Shown: positions 1-10,711 of the stretch, in pieces
Position numbering within the stretch: position 1 is the first letter of the stretch
Layout: each line of letters begins with the position of its first letter
Origin: Gonatopus flavifemur
Taxonomy: Eukaryota; Arthropoda; Insecta; Hymenoptera; Dryinidae
Reading direction: 5' to 3'
Length of the DNA: 64,000 nt
Assembly: GCA_018340375.1 (NCBI GenBank)
Contig: JAFFJZ010000003.1
Coordinates: forward strand, 53,211,506 to 53,275,505
The notes under the pieces: generated by a model
The model's database searches: none
Told to the model about the DNA's origin: nothing
Seen by the model: only the letters and a program-made list of their open reading frames with translations
Made by a program: the position numbers and the translations under genes

Positions 1-464
1 CACGATTTGGACGTTTTGCACGCTGTGGTCTCCTTCTAAGCTGAAAACATTTCGCACGTAGATGTGCGATTTCTGTGGTCCACCAGTATACCGGACGTTT
101 CTTATGTCGTGGTCTACTCGTAGGCATGGAGGCTCGACATGCTTTCTTCACTACTTGCATCGTTGAGTCCGAAATGACACCTGCCCAGGCGCGTTCCCCT
201 CCAGTCGAGGTTTAAGGTATTCGAAGGGGTTGAGAGATGATGCTCTTAAATTTCTCCCAATCTGCTTTGTCTAGGCTCCAGCGTTGTGTCGTCTTCAGTT
301 GTTGGGTCTCCATCCTATTATTTTCGAGAACGCTGTAGAAAATATACTGGTGGTCGCTTCCTGTATGATCCCCCAGCACCTTCCAGTTCTGAACTTTGTG
401 TGCTAAACCTTCTGAGCAGAGCGTTATGTCGGGGATTGTTCCGACGCAACCTGGTCGCTGAAAT

Positions 465-468
<4 letters not shown>
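1..468 (-). pseudogene. R1-like LINE fragment (end of endonuclease domain plus linker)
   Basis: Reading leftward from about 468, the minus strand encodes the end of an apurinic-type endonuclease domain, with the motifs CVGTIPDITL, then WKVLGDHTGSDHQYI and RWSLDKADWEKF. An in-frame TAA follows near 216. The same frame then continues with VYWWTTEIAHLRAKC, the linker typical of R1-clade LINEs upstream of the reverse transcriptase. The fragment runs off the window start and its upstream part is cut at the AAT microsatellite. The SDH motif is the catalytic His/Asp pair of the family; the rest of the endonuclease is missing. R1 clade is my best reading, but other Jockey-group LINEs cannot be excluded. 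Confidence 0.75.
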
Positions 469-518
<50 letters not shown>

Positions 519-540
519 TTAATAATAATAATAATAATAA
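469..540. repeat. (AAT)n microsatellite at the outer end of the left terminus
   Basis: An uninterrupted run of AAT triplets with one ATT slip. The mirror-image (ATT)n run at about 11689-11765 sits at the matching position of the right terminus, so both ends of the large composite element abut or include the same microsatellite. Confidence 0.9.
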
Positions 541-1157
541 TGGATGCATATTTCAAGCTTCTTCGTTTTTGAGTTGCTTGTTTCTTACAAAAGTGGAAAA
601 TGAGGGCAGTGATGTTATTCGCGCATTTTTCGGCCCTTATCCCGATCACTTGCACCAGACAGCCACTCACTGGTGATGTCCTCAACATTCGGTGTCGTTG
701 TTCCAGGGAAGTGGGTGCAAATAACATCTAAAACCAAGAAAATTCACATTTGAGGGCACTCGAGCATGGTGAAGTGGGAGAGGGGGAAAATAAAATTATG
801 CGCGAACTTTTTTTCAGGGTCGTGGTACGTAATTAATACCAATTCAAAGTCAATAATAATGAATTGAATACCTAGGATTGCGCATTGCCGCAACCTTTGA
901 AAATCCCAATGATTCTTGAAGCCAAAAAAACCAAATTGTAAAATTTGTTGGCGTTCAGAGGTTAAAATTCTACAAATTTTATTTTTTCAGGCGTCAAGAA
1001 TCATTAGAACATTCAAAAGCCGCAGCGACGCGCAATCCCAGGTATGCAATTCATTATCATTCACTTCAAATTTGTATTAAATATACCTTCGTATCAGGGT
1101 CGTCGATTGAATTATGGTACACTTCGTTCATTGGTTGATTCTCATATAATCGAAGAT
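541..1157. repeat. Left terminal inverted repeat, outer part
   Basis: Reverse complement of about 10840-11688, recognisable by shared blocks such as GCGCATTTTTCGGCCC near 630, the GCATTGCCGCAACC and GCAGCGACGCGCAATCC blocks near 885 and 1025, and TCAGGGTCGTCGATTG near 1097. It keeps the empty site (CACCAGAC, 653-660) of the MITE present in the right arm. It stops at 1157, where the RTE element begins, and resumes at 4524. Confidence 0.9.
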
Positions 1158-1179
1158 CATCATCATGAAGTAATCAGTC

Positions 1180-3070
1180 TTACGACTGGTTTGATGAAAC
1201 CCTCCACCCCTGTCTATTATCCGCCAAACGTTTAATTTCTACATATCTACTACATCCCTTGTCTTGTACGATTTGCTTCATATAACTTGCTCTAGGTCTA
1301 CCTTTACCAGTTTTACCATTCATTTTCCCTTCCAATATTGTTTTCAATAAACTCTCATGCCGTAATGTGTGTCCTATAAGATTGCTTCTCCTTTTCACGA
1401 TGTGTTTCAAAAGATTTCTTTCTTCATTTATCTGCTCGAGTACTTCTTCATTTTTGACTTTGTCTATCCATTTTATTCTGAGCATCCTCCTATAACACCA
1501 CATTTCAAAAGCTTCAAGTCTTCGTTGATCAGTTTTCCCCATTGTCCAAGTTTCGCAACCATATAATGCTGTGCTCCAAACGTAACTTTTCAAGAATTTC
1601 TTCCTTACTTCCAAGCTTATATTTTTTGAGCATAATAACTGTCTCTTTTGATAAAAAGCCTGTTTCCCTTGTGCTATTCTTGCTCTTATATCTCTTTCGC
1701 TTTTGTCGTTCTCTGTAATGATGCTTCCTAGATATTTGAATTCTTTCACCTGTTCAATTGTCTCGGTATCTATTTTGATTCTCGTTCTTCTAGCTGTTTT
1801 CGCTGCTGTACACATCATGAATTTTGTTTTGTCTTTATTTATATTCATACAATAGTTATCTAGTAATATTGTTCTCATAGTGTTGAGAATATTTTCTAAC
1901 TCAGTACTACTCGTGGCTAATATAGCTATGTCATCCGCGAATCTCAACATACTTATATTTTCTCCCTGAATCTGTAATTTCGATTGAATTTCCTCCTCCA
2001 CTTCGTTCATTGCTTCTTCTATATATAAATTGAAAATCAGTGGCGATAATGAGCATCCTTGTTTCACCCCTCTTCTTATTTGTGCTTCCCCTTCCCGACC
2101 CTCTATGTCTATTATTGCACTTTGATTCTTATATAATTCGTATATTATTCTTCTATCTTTATAATTTATTCCCACCTTCTTCAGGATCGCAAACATCTTC
2201 TCCCAGTCCACATTATCGAAAGCCTTTTGTATATCTACAAAACCTATGTACACAGATTTCTTCAGCGCTATCCTTTTCTCTATTACTGCCCTGAGTGCTA
2301 AGATTGCTTCTCGCGTTCCCCTTTTTTTTCTGAAACCAAACTGATCCTCTGCCAATCTACTCTCTATTTTATTTTCCATCCTCCTGTATATAATTTTGGT
2401 CAGTATTTTCGAAGCATGTGAAGTTAAACTGATCGTTCTGTAGTTCTCGCATTTGTCTGCCCCTTGTTTTTTCGGGATAGCGACAATTTTATTCTCTTGG
2501 AAATCTTCCGGTACTTCTCCTTTTTCGTACATATCTCTAATCAATTCAGACAGTGCGTCGCGAGTTCCTTCACTGGAGGCTTTTATAAGGTCCGCACTTA
2601 TGCCATCTATGCCTGGCGCTTTATTATTCTTCAATTCTTTCAAAGCCTTGTCGAATTCTGATCTCAATATCGAATCTCCCAATTCTTCCTCATCTACATC
2701 CTCCCCCTTCTCTAATAGTGCTATATCATCGTTTCCTCTATACAAGTCTTCCAAATGATTGATCCACTGTTCTATTTTCTCTTCCGTTTTTATCAATTGT
2801 CGTCCTAGAGAGTTTCTAATCTTATTGCTTCTAGATTTCATTTGTCCGAAAAATCTTTTAATCATCCTATATGCTTCATCTATTTTTCCTAAATGCAATC
2901 TTATTTCTATTTCCTGACATTTCTCTTCTAACCACTGTTCTTTTGCTTTCCTTGATTCTCTTATTATTTTATTTCTCAATGATTTGTATCGTTGCTGGCC
3001 TTCTTGGCTATCATTATTCTTGTATTTTTTTCTTTCATTTATCAATTCTAAAATTTCTCCCGTTATCCAT
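1180..3070 (-). CDS. RTE reverse transcriptase (second half of the LINE polyprotein)
   Basis: This open frame encodes the reverse transcriptase that copies the element's RNA at the target nick. Visible blocks in order: KAPGIDGISADLIK, VAIPKKQG, NYRTISLTSHASKI, DQFGFRKKRGTREAI, IGFVDIQKAFDNVDW, GVKQGCSLSPLIFNLY, the catalytic LRFADDIAIL, then FKYLGSIIT. The C-terminal region ends with WCYRRMLRIKW and GKMNGKTGKGRPR, typical of RTE proteins. The frame is open but has no ATG of its own at the junction; the natural reading enters from the endonuclease frame through a one-base shift near 3071-3079, in a run of T on the plus strand. A related 5'-truncated copy lies at 12672-13192. Confidence 0.9.
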
Positions 3071-4165
3071 GGGTTTTTTAGCTTCTACTCCATCATTCTT
3101 CAAAATCTTATCCGCACATTCTCTTATATTCCCCTTCATCTTTGTCCATCTCCTCTCTATTCCCAAGTCTTTCTCTTTTTGATCTCCCAATTTTTCATCC
3201 AACATTTTCTCGAATGCCTCATGTGTTTGTTTTTGCTTGAGGTTCTTCAAATTCCATCTTTTCTGCATTTTCCTTTTCTTCTTCAGAGATTTGAATTTCA
3301 GAGAACATTTCATCATCAACATATTATGATCACTATCTATATCTGCACCGGGATAAGTTTTACAGTTTTTCACTTGGTTTCTAAATCTTTGTTTCACTAA
3401 TATGTAATCAATTTGGTATCTTGCTGTATCTCCTGGCATTTCCCAAATGTAGATTCTTCTTGGATGATTTTCGAATAAAGTGTTTGTGATAACCATCTTA
3501 TGATTTTCACAAAATTCGACTAAACGTTGTCCTCTATCGTTCCTCCTCCCTAACGCAAAATCTCCTATAATGTTGTCCTCTTTTCCTTGTCCTACTACCG
3601 CATTCCAATCCCCCATCACTATCAAATTCTCTTCTCCCTTCACATATTCTATCACTTCTTCTATTTCTTCGTACGTTTTTTCAATATCTTCCTCCGAATA
3701 TGCAGATGTGGGCATGTATACTTGGACTATGACTGTGTCTACCGGTTTTGTTCTGATTCTAACCATCATCACACGTTCATTATGTTGCGAATAATTTTCT
3801 ATTCTATTTCCCACTCTTTTATGCATCACAATTCCCACACCTGCTTGACCGTTCTTTGATCCTGTATGAATTATTCTATAATCCCCACTCCAGAAATCGC
3901 CCTCTTGTGGCCATCTCATTTCGCTAATCCCCATTACGTCTATATTCAACCTATTCATTTCTAATTTCAAATTTTCTAATTTTCCCGCTTGCTTCAGTGA
4001 TCTAACATTCCACGCTCCGACTCGAAGAATGTTGTTTCTTTTCCCTATCCTATTCTTCGGTTTTCGTTCCTTGCTGATGAAGCTTCCTCGAGCAGCCTCC
4101 ACCCGGAGATCCGAACGGGAGACTAGTTTACCTCCGGAATATTTTACTCGAGAGAGCGCCATCAT
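3035..4165 (-). CDS. RTE endonuclease domain (first half of the LINE polyprotein)
   Basis: The reading frame starts with ATG at 4165 and encodes an APE-like endonuclease, which nicks target DNA to prime reverse transcription. Family motifs are visible: LRVGAWNVRSL, ISEMRWP, VIVQVYMPTSA, VMGDWNAVVG, and YQIDYILV followed by SDHNMLMM with the catalytic Asp/His pair. The insect database name for such proteins is often craniofacial-development-protein-2-like, a mis-annotation of RTE endonuclease. The frame ends shortly after the shift site near 3071-3079, where the continuation into the reverse transcriptase is one base out of phase. Otherwise it appears intact. Confidence 0.88.
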   Translation of the reverse strand: MMALSRVKYSGGKLVSRSDLRVEAARGSFISKERKPKNRIGKRNNILRVGAWNVRSLKQAGKLENLKLEMNRLNIDVMGISEMRWPQEGDFWSGDYRIIHTGSKNGQAGVGIVMHKRVGNRIENYSQHNERVMMVRIRTKPVDTVIVQVYMPTSAYSEEDIEKTYEEIEEVIEYVKGEENLIVMGDWNAVVGQGKEDNIIGDFALGRRNDRGQRLVEFCENHKMVITNTLFENHPRRIYIWEMPGDTARYQIDYILVKQRFRNQVKNCKTYPGADIDSDHNMLMMKCSLKFKSLKKKRKMQKRWNLKNLKQKQTHEAFEKMLDEKLGDQKEKDLGIERRWTKMKGNIRECADKILKNDGVEAKKPMDNGRNFRIDK

Positions 4166-4523
4166 GTATTTATTAATTTGTTCGTTTGTTTTTGTTACAT
4201 AATATTCCAGGTTAGGAAAAAGGTTTCATTTCCTCGGGAAGTATTGAAACATATCAAGGAAGGTAGTTTCCCCTTGCTTTCCTTCCGTTTGATTTTGCCG
4301 ATGTTTCTGGCATTAGGATGATTTCGTTTCTCTCAGTTTGTATTCCTTCTCTTGAGTAGTTTATTCCATTCAAAAAAAAAGACCCAACTCTGAGATACTT
4401 ATCCTCCCCACCACGTAAAGGAAGCAGATACTACCAGGGATGGATAAAAAGGATATCAAGGACAGGTATCATGAATATCCCCCTGGAAGACCCGCAATCA
4501 TCCACGGGGAGGTAAAAGATAGG
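4166..4523 (-). other. RTE 5' untranslated region
   Basis: This lies between the endonuclease ATG and the upstream target duplication. No reading frame is seen. It includes an A-rich tract near 4371 and belongs to the LINE by the mapped boundary. Confidence 0.6.
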
Positions 4524-4672
4524 TCGAAGATATGATTGGTTAATCCAAAAAAATTGACCAATTCACGCCATGTACGATAATTTTGTTAACAACTCTCCTT
4601 CGTATACCTTCATATTGACGTACCTTCTGAACAGAGTTCGCGCAAAATTTGATCTGTTTTCATTCATTCTTT
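4524..4672. repeat. Left terminal inverted repeat, inner part
   Basis: Continuation of the left terminus after the RTE insertion, matching the reverse complement of about 10712-10860 (shared blocks GACGTACCTTCTGAACAG and AGTTCGCGCAAAATTTGAT). Similarity fades near 4672. Confidence 0.88.
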
Positions 4673-4992
4673 TACAAGTTTTGAATCTCTGAATGTCCGT
4701 AATTCCAAGTTGGTCTTGTTTCCAATATCCCATGTGGATCCTGCTACGTGTCACATAACTCATAAAAGTTTCTCAAAATTCTATCCATCCGTACCTCAAA
4801 TTCAAACAAAGCACTTGCACGAAATTGTATCGACTCAGCGATTGTATAATTCATGGTTATGCACTTGATTTTTGTCCTTTTACTGCTATCTGTATAGCAA
4901 TTGAAATTTTGTCTCCATTGTTTCGTTTGACATCCCTGTTCCTTACTCCGCAATAGCTGTTGTTCCGCAATTCTAACTACACGATTTCCCCC
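4673..4992. other. Transposon interior upstream of the transposase frame
   Basis: AT-rich stretch without a convincing coding region. It probably holds the promoter and any upstream exon of the transposase, but no clear signal was recognised. Confidence 0.4.
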
Positions 4993-5991
4993 ATGTCAGG
5001 AAATGACAAACGGAAAAGAAAGTACCTGTTCCTGAAGAATCACCCTCATTTCGTAATCGATAGTGAAGAGAGTGAATCAGATATTCCAGGACATGGAACT
5101 ACGACAACTCAAATCATCCCACCTTATCCAGCATTCAATACTAATATCCGTATGAATACCAATCATGGTCTTTTTTCTGAAGCCCTTCCACTCCATGTTG
5201 ACTCCAGCAATGATGCAGATTTCCTAAACGCTCAATCAGAAGATAGTGATGAAAGCCTGATGAGTGATTTCTCCGAAGATGATTCTGTTGATGGCAACTC
5301 TTACCAATATATAAACTCAGAAGCTACTTGTGATTTTGTAGAGGATATTCGGAATTGGGTGTTAGAGAATCTTCATTGTCTAACGAACAAAACAATCACA
5401 GGTTTGTTGAGAATCCTCAAGAAACATGGGCACAATGAACTCCCTTCCACAGCTGAGAGCTTGTTGCACACTGATCGTGCATCCACAGATGGTATAAAAC
5501 TCATGGAAGCGCACAAGGGGTACGGTAAATATAGATATTTTGGGATTGCCGAAGCATTGAATCGAAGAATATGTTCAAAAGTATATAAAGGAAAAAGCAT
5601 TGATGTATTGGTAAGCACTGATGGTTTTCCTTTATACAAAAAATGTAAAACTAGCTGCTGGCCAATTCTAATGACAATTTGTGATGAAAAGTACATTTGT
5701 GAACCAATGATTGTCGCTCTATTCTGCGGTGTTTCGAAACCAGCCAACTCTTCTGAATTCTTCCATGATTTTGTTTTGGAAGCCAAAGGGTTGATAATGA
5801 ATGGAATCATAATAGCTGGCCATCATTATGAATTTAAAATTATTGCTTTTATCTGTGACACTCTCGCAAGAGCTTTTATGGAATGTATTGAAGGACATAC
5901 AGGCTTTTATGCATGTGAGAGGTGCACTGTACGTGGAATGACAATCAATTGTAAGAGAATGGATGCCGATGTTTCCTTGTTATTCGAATAA
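4993..5991 (+). pseudogene. CACTA/tnp2-like transposase, N-terminal part
   Basis: An acidic, serine-rich N-terminus (about 110 residues) is followed by a region resembling the RNase-H-like core of tnp2/CACTA (KDZ-like) transposases: GKYRYFGIAEALNRRI, a VSTDGFPLYK block with a candidate catalytic Asp, CWPILMTICD, EPMIVALFCGVSKP, FHDFVLEAKG, then FICDTLARAF and a HTGFYACERCTVRG cysteine motif. These blocks recur in multicopy insect and cnidarian transposase-like proteins, normally several hundred residues longer. The frame stops at 5991; translation of the next 200 bases in the neighbouring frame gives only short broken stretches, so the C-terminal half is missing. I use the ATG at 4993; the open frame extends 33 bases upstream without an ATG. 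Superfamily assignment is from motif memory and remains tentative. Confidence 0.65.
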
Positions 5992-7652
5992 CCTTGCGAT
6001 CCTGATTGACAGGCAGATTCATCGAAGATACGAGAAGGTTCATAAACTGGTTTGAAACTGCTGCACAAAGGTTTTCCTCGTAATATGTTCAAAAGTAGTA
6101 CCACACATCTTGTGATAATGTTTGAAAATGCTGGAGGAAAGAAAAAATCTGTGGACTTTGTGATGGATATTCCTTGAAAACCATGCACGAAGGCGCTTGG
6201 ATCCTTGAGCGCCTCCACGACTCCTGTCGTGGATATTTATATATCACAGCGGGACCTGAAAAATATCGAGGACGAGCAAGTCACTTGTTCACGGCAATTT
6301 TGAGGGGTCAAGGGGAAAGGAATAAGCTCAGGGAGAGGGGGTGGGTTGATTCTAATTCACTAAAATAACCGAACTCCAAATGGGGTTAACCACGTGCCAG
6401 AGCACGTATATATACTTTTATAATCTATCAAAATTATACAAAACCAGCGACTTCGTCGCGCTTAGAAAAATGGTCATCAATTAACTTTGGGGGACACAGG
6501 GATTGAGAAAAGAGTACGGAGGGCGCGGCCGCGAGGGAACATCTATACACGGACTATGCCGTTTACATTAATCAAAATAAAGGGAACTAGAGGGCAACCG
6601 CGACCATACAATTCAATCGAGGGAGGACAAACACGGGCGAAGGGGGTGACTCGATGTCGAAATACGAAGAGCCAGGAATGGAAAGATGTGAGAAAAGAGG
6701 GACATGTGGAGGAGGCCACGTGAACAACACTGCTGTTACCACACAAAATCCCGCGAAGGGAACACCGCACGGGCACTTGACACCGGTTGATTTCCTCGAC
6801 AGGACGAGGAAGAAAATTCCAACCGAATTCGGACCCCGATGGCACGACACACTCACCGTATCAAAAATTCGACAGCGCGCGAAGATCCTCGAACGTCGCC
6901 GTGGCTCAGTTACACAAGAAGTGACAGGCAACATGGCCACTTCCTCCTTCTTCACCGACGGGTGAGTTCACAAAATCATATACGAAACCCCGTTGGTGAC
7001 TTTCCGTTGGAGCGCACTCTCGAGCTCGACTTGCGCGCTCGGGTGGTGGTGGCTTCTCACTACTCGTTGGGTGAGTGCGCATGTGCATTTTGGAGATCTT
7101 CTGGGTGCGGGTGTTTATGTCCTTTTCTCTCCTTTGGTGGAGCCGGGAGAAGGGGCACAGCGTGGTCGGGTTGGTCCCTGCCGTTGTTCCGCCGATCCAG
7201 GAACGGGGCGGCATCCTCGGAGACGACTCATCTTACTCTCTCTCTCTCTCTCTCTAGTCCAGGGTTGGAGAGAGATGGTGTTGTCCGCGAGGGATTTCCA
7301 GTCTCCTGGGGGTTGTCGATTTTGGAACGGCTGAGATGGCGTTGATATCGCCTCCTGACGTTGAACCAATCCTACCAAGCATCCGTGGTATAGGTGGCGC
7401 TGCCTCCTTGGGGACGGGAAACCTCAACGAATAGAAGAAGGACAGGGATTAGAGGAGGACAGGAACAGCGAGGGAGGGAAGATGTGTTCCCGATTCTCGT
7501 GTAAGCGAGCGACAGCTGTGTTCTTACGAGTGAACTAACTCCTTATGCATGTTTACGATTACGATCGATAGGGATCGTGCGCGGTGCCATCCCGCGACTC
7601 TCTTTGTGATGATTTGTCACATCACAACTTGGTCCCAAGATCGTAAGTAAAG
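5992..7652. other. Transposase remnant followed by a GC-rich block without clear genes
   Basis: The first 190 bases carry a decayed continuation of the transposase. From about 6180 to 7640 the base composition becomes markedly GC- and CpG-rich compared with its surroundings, with a CT-repeat near 7235-7256, a TATA-like stretch near 6405-6415 and a strong donor-like GTAAGT near 7643. Open frames here overlap on both strands and look compositional. It could be the promoter and noncoding first exon of the DUF4806 gene, or a solo LTR; I cannot find matching LTR ends or a target duplication. Confidence 0.4.
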
Positions 7653-10162
7653 ATGGAGAATTTTATGAACCTATGCTGTTTTCCTCTCCCTCGATTCCAC
7701 TCGTCATTGGATGATTGGGTGAAACATGGAAAACTACCAGAAGCTGATTGGAAAACTTACGAAGTGAAAATAATTAAAGAATCGAGTGAGTTTTACAGGA
7801 TACGATTTAATTTGTATACTCGTTTCTATGCAAATAAAAGTAGATCTAACGTTCATTGAATTTTGTTCATCAGATTTATGTACAGAACTAGAAAGGATAT
7901 ATAGAGATCAACGTTAGTGCACGTTGAGATTAAATTAGTACTGAGAAGATTATTTATTTAGATTTGAAATACTTCCTTGGATACTTGGTTTTGCATTCAT
8001 GATTGTTGCCTTGACTGAAATGAATTCTTTAGTTTTAATAAGACTGAATTGATTTTCATTATAAGGTAACTATGAAAATGGCTTACATTATTTGAAGAGG
8101 TCCCTCAAGAGTGATGAAATTACCACTGTGACGGAAGAAGAAGATGATCGTGCTATTGAAGAAACTGAGAAAAGTCCCCAAATTATGACGATGGATGAAA
8201 TTAATACTGACTTTCTTGCAATTCCTTCTTTTCTATCAACCTCGGCAAGGACAAATTACGAAGGTAATTGTTGTTAGGATTGAAATGATATTGGTACAAA
8301 CCGTTCAAGTCATTTCATCTGTACGTTGAATTCTCGAATATTTGTAGAAAATCTTGTATATCCGTTCAACCCGCCGCGCATGGATCTTTCGAAGTTTCTT
8401 GTTGCCGAAACAATCGAACTCCACAAGATTCCAGGCTGTGAAACAATCATTAATCCGAGGTTATTATTCTATTCACTATTTTTGTTCGAATAAAGATTTT
8501 CATATAAAAGAATCCATCTCAAAAATAAATGTGCCTTATGAGTAGGACGGAACATGGAAGATGATGTTTCCAGTGACGGAGGTCCATCGTCACCGAAAGT
8601 GAGACCACACGCAAGATTGCCGGAACACAGAACATCACATTACATGGTTAATATATTACTGATATATTTTTATACTTTGAAGATATCTCAAGGTCAATTC
8701 GAGAACGTTTATGCAATACCAAATCATATGTTTTATATAGCTTTCAGAAAGTTTTCAAAATTATATATAATCTATATATAATAATTTTGTACGGTTTATA
8801 TGTGAGTTACATTGGGAACTTGCCATTAAAGTGACCGTTCCACCATCCAGAAATAAACGTTTTCTTAAGGGTACCCAGCGTAGCATCTGAGTGAACATTT
8901 TGTCTACAAGATTTCTCTGAACAGAATTTATGAATCTGTCGGAAATTTCCAGGAAATAATGTTTGGTACTTGACAAATCGCTGCACATCGCTTGAATTTT
9001 AAATTTCGAGAAAAAAATTCGTTATCGGTCGGTAAGGATGAACTTTTTTGAAAATTTGAAATTCGGGTGATGTACAACGATTTGTAGAATATCAAGCATC
9101 ATTTCCTAGAAATTTCAAACAAATTCATAAGCTTAATTCAAAGTAATCTTGTAAACAAAATGTTAACTCGGATGGTACGCTGATTTCCTCTTGAAGAACT
9201 AACTTTTTGGTTAGAGCTGATCCTTAAAATATGCCTTGTAGGTATAATATAAACCTCCTTGAGCTTGTCTTCAGATATCTCCTAGGTAGCGCAAATGAGT
9301 TCATGAATTTTAAAACAGCTTCGAATAAATAACATGTTTCCAGAAACCATGAAATGCGATTGTGATGAAAAATTAGAAGAAATGGAAAGAAGGTTGAGCA
9401 AGAAACTTGAAAGCTTAAAACGGAGTCTGATGTATGAAATCAAAGAAATTCAACGGATTATACTGAATGCCTTGAAAAATGGCGCGATTCCAATTCAAAA
9501 TGTTCGGAATTTATTCAATTGCCCTGTAGATACTATTGAGGATTTTGAAACTTTAGATGAATCGATCGAAGTTGAAGAAAGAGCGAACGATATGGTAAGT
9601 GATTGAACTGTTGATCTGTATTGACAGGATATTTCTGAATCATTGAGAGGATACCAGCGCATAGGTGGCTCCATCTGGTGGCATTTTTGTTTGTAACAAA
9701 ATACTCGAAACTGAACGCATGAAAAATTCTGAAATTCTTAGGGATGAATCTTCGAAAGTTTATCTGGGCCTGTAGGGAGCCGGAATTTTGAATTTCGAAC
9801 AAAAGCAAAGAAAATTTTTTTTCACTTTTAAACAAAAATGCTACCAGATAGAGCCACCTATGCGCTAGTATCCCCTCAAATTGTTCCTTCCATTGCCTAA
9901 AGGAGAAAAAAAAAACTGATTTCCAAAAAATTATTTCATGCAGCGCATTCTATGTTGTTCTTCTATTTCACATTTCCAGATAAAATACATCAGACAGTTC
10001 TTGAAACAAACACCAAACCAGTCAATTGCGCGAATTTTATGTATGATTATGACGAAGACGATGCAGATGCTCTTCAGTGGCAGAGGGCGCAAAACGAAGG
10101 GGACTGGCAAAAGGAATTTCAGCGCTACTAATATTTTCAAATACATGCACGGTAGCAGTTGA
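7653..10162 (+). CDS. Spliced gene encoding a DUF4806 domain protein (transposon-borne)
   Basis: Exons are supported by splice consensus and matching phase: 7653-7785 (donor GTGAGT), 8066-8263 (donor GTAATT), 9344-9594 (acceptor TTTCCAG, donor GTAAGT) and 9980-10162 (acceptor TTTCCAG, stop TGA). Optional exons lie at 8348-8459 (phase fits exon 2) and near 8550-8648. The N-terminal exon has an ADWKTYEVKIIKES block seen at the start of many insect DUF4806 proteins, and the second is acidic. The third has a charged coiled coil then PVDTIEDFETLDESIE, and the fourth has LFSGRGRK and NIFKYM; together the last two match the start and end of DUF4806. Molecular function of the family is unknown. Position inside the same inverted termini as the transposase suggests an accessory transposition protein, which is inference. 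Confidence 0.68.
9642..9880. mobile_element. MITE with about 48-bp inverted ends inside the DUF4806 intron
   Basis: The left end (about 9645-9692) and right end (about 9830-9877) are inverted copies sharing GCGCATAGGTGGCTC and GCATTTTTGTTT. It lies wholly within the intron between the last two coding exons, so it should not disturb the frame. No target duplication was resolved. Confidence 0.75.
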
Positions 10163-10234
10163 ATATTTTTGTGCGAAAAAACTGAACTAATTACTCGTCC
10201 GCCTGCGGAAACCAAAGAGGATACGAGCTTACCG

Positions 10235-10520
10235 ACCGAGCACGATTTTTTCGGACCAAAGTACTCGAAACTGGATCAATGAAAAAATCTGAAATGTTCA
10301 GGAATGATTCTTCGAAATTTTATCCATGTCCGTACAGAGCTCAAATTTTGAATTTCCAAAGTTTGATTTTTGCAAAAATTTTCATTTCCGAAATTCAAAA
10401 TTCGGGCTCTTCACGGACGTAGATAGAGTTTCGAAGAATCATCCCTGAGAGGTTCAGATTTTTTTATGAGTTCAGTTTCGAGTATTTCAGTGCGAGAAAA
10501 ACGTACTCGTATGGTAATTC
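10235..10520. repeat. Hairpin repeat related to the preceding MITE core
   Basis: A palindromic segment centred near 10375. ACTCGAAACTGGATCAATG (10263-10281) pairs with a diverged inverted copy ending at about 10490, and GAATTTCCAAAG pairs with its inverse near 10391. The sequence resembles the centre of the MITE at 9642-9880 (both share CGAAACTGAA-like and CTTCGAAA blocks), so it is probably a related or doubled copy. Confidence 0.6.
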
Positions 10521-10571
10521 TGGTATCTTCTTACGGGGACTCGAGCATAAGGAAGTAGCCCTGTCAAAAAT

Positions 10572-10690
10572 TTCCATAGAACCCGATAGGATGTTTCACT
10601 TTCCATATAGGATCCCCATAGAATTCCTAGGAATTCTATGGGGATCCTATATGGAATGTGAAACATCCTATCGGTTTCTATAGGAAATGT
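10572..10690. repeat. Near-perfect 118-bp palindrome
   Basis: The halves mirror around CCTAGG at about 10627-10632: ATTTCCATAGAACCCGATAG at the left is matched by CTATCGGTTTCTATAGGAAAT at the right, with GGATCCCCATAGAATTCC next to the centre. There are only a few mismatches over about 55-bp arms. Confidence 0.85.
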
Positions 10691-10711
10691 TTACTAGGGA
10701 GGGAAAGGGCA

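Larger units (their letters stand above)
1158..4523 (-). mobile_element. RTE-clade LINE, near full length, 8-bp target duplication
   Basis: A 3.37-kb minus-strand non-LTR retrotransposon flanked by the 8-bp repeat TCGAAGAT (1150-1157 and 4524-4531). The right terminal repeat of the host transposon at about 10830-10860 gives the unfilled target, so the boundaries are exact. The 3' end, at the left, is a short ATG-type repeat (CATCATCATG on the plus strand), as is usual for RTE elements. It carries an endonuclease frame followed by a reverse-transcriptase frame with a single one-base shift between them. Length and domain order fit a complete RTE, and decay is slight, suggesting a fairly recent insertion. 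Confidence 0.9.

Noticed and set aside
212..727. A 171-residue minus-strand frame with a long poly-isoleucine tract
   Set aside because: It is a chance fusion of the R1 fragment, the AAT microsatellite and the transposon terminus, not one protein.
6654..7378. Many overlapping open frames of 60-170 residues on both strands
   Set aside because: They arise from GC-rich composition with few stop codons. No domain, no consistent splice sites and no favoured frame.
8554..8781. Extra coding exon extended to 8781 in the DUF4806 gene
   Set aside because: The second half is AT-rich, hydrophobic and without motifs. Only the first 30 or so codons could be an optional exon, and its phase fits poorly.
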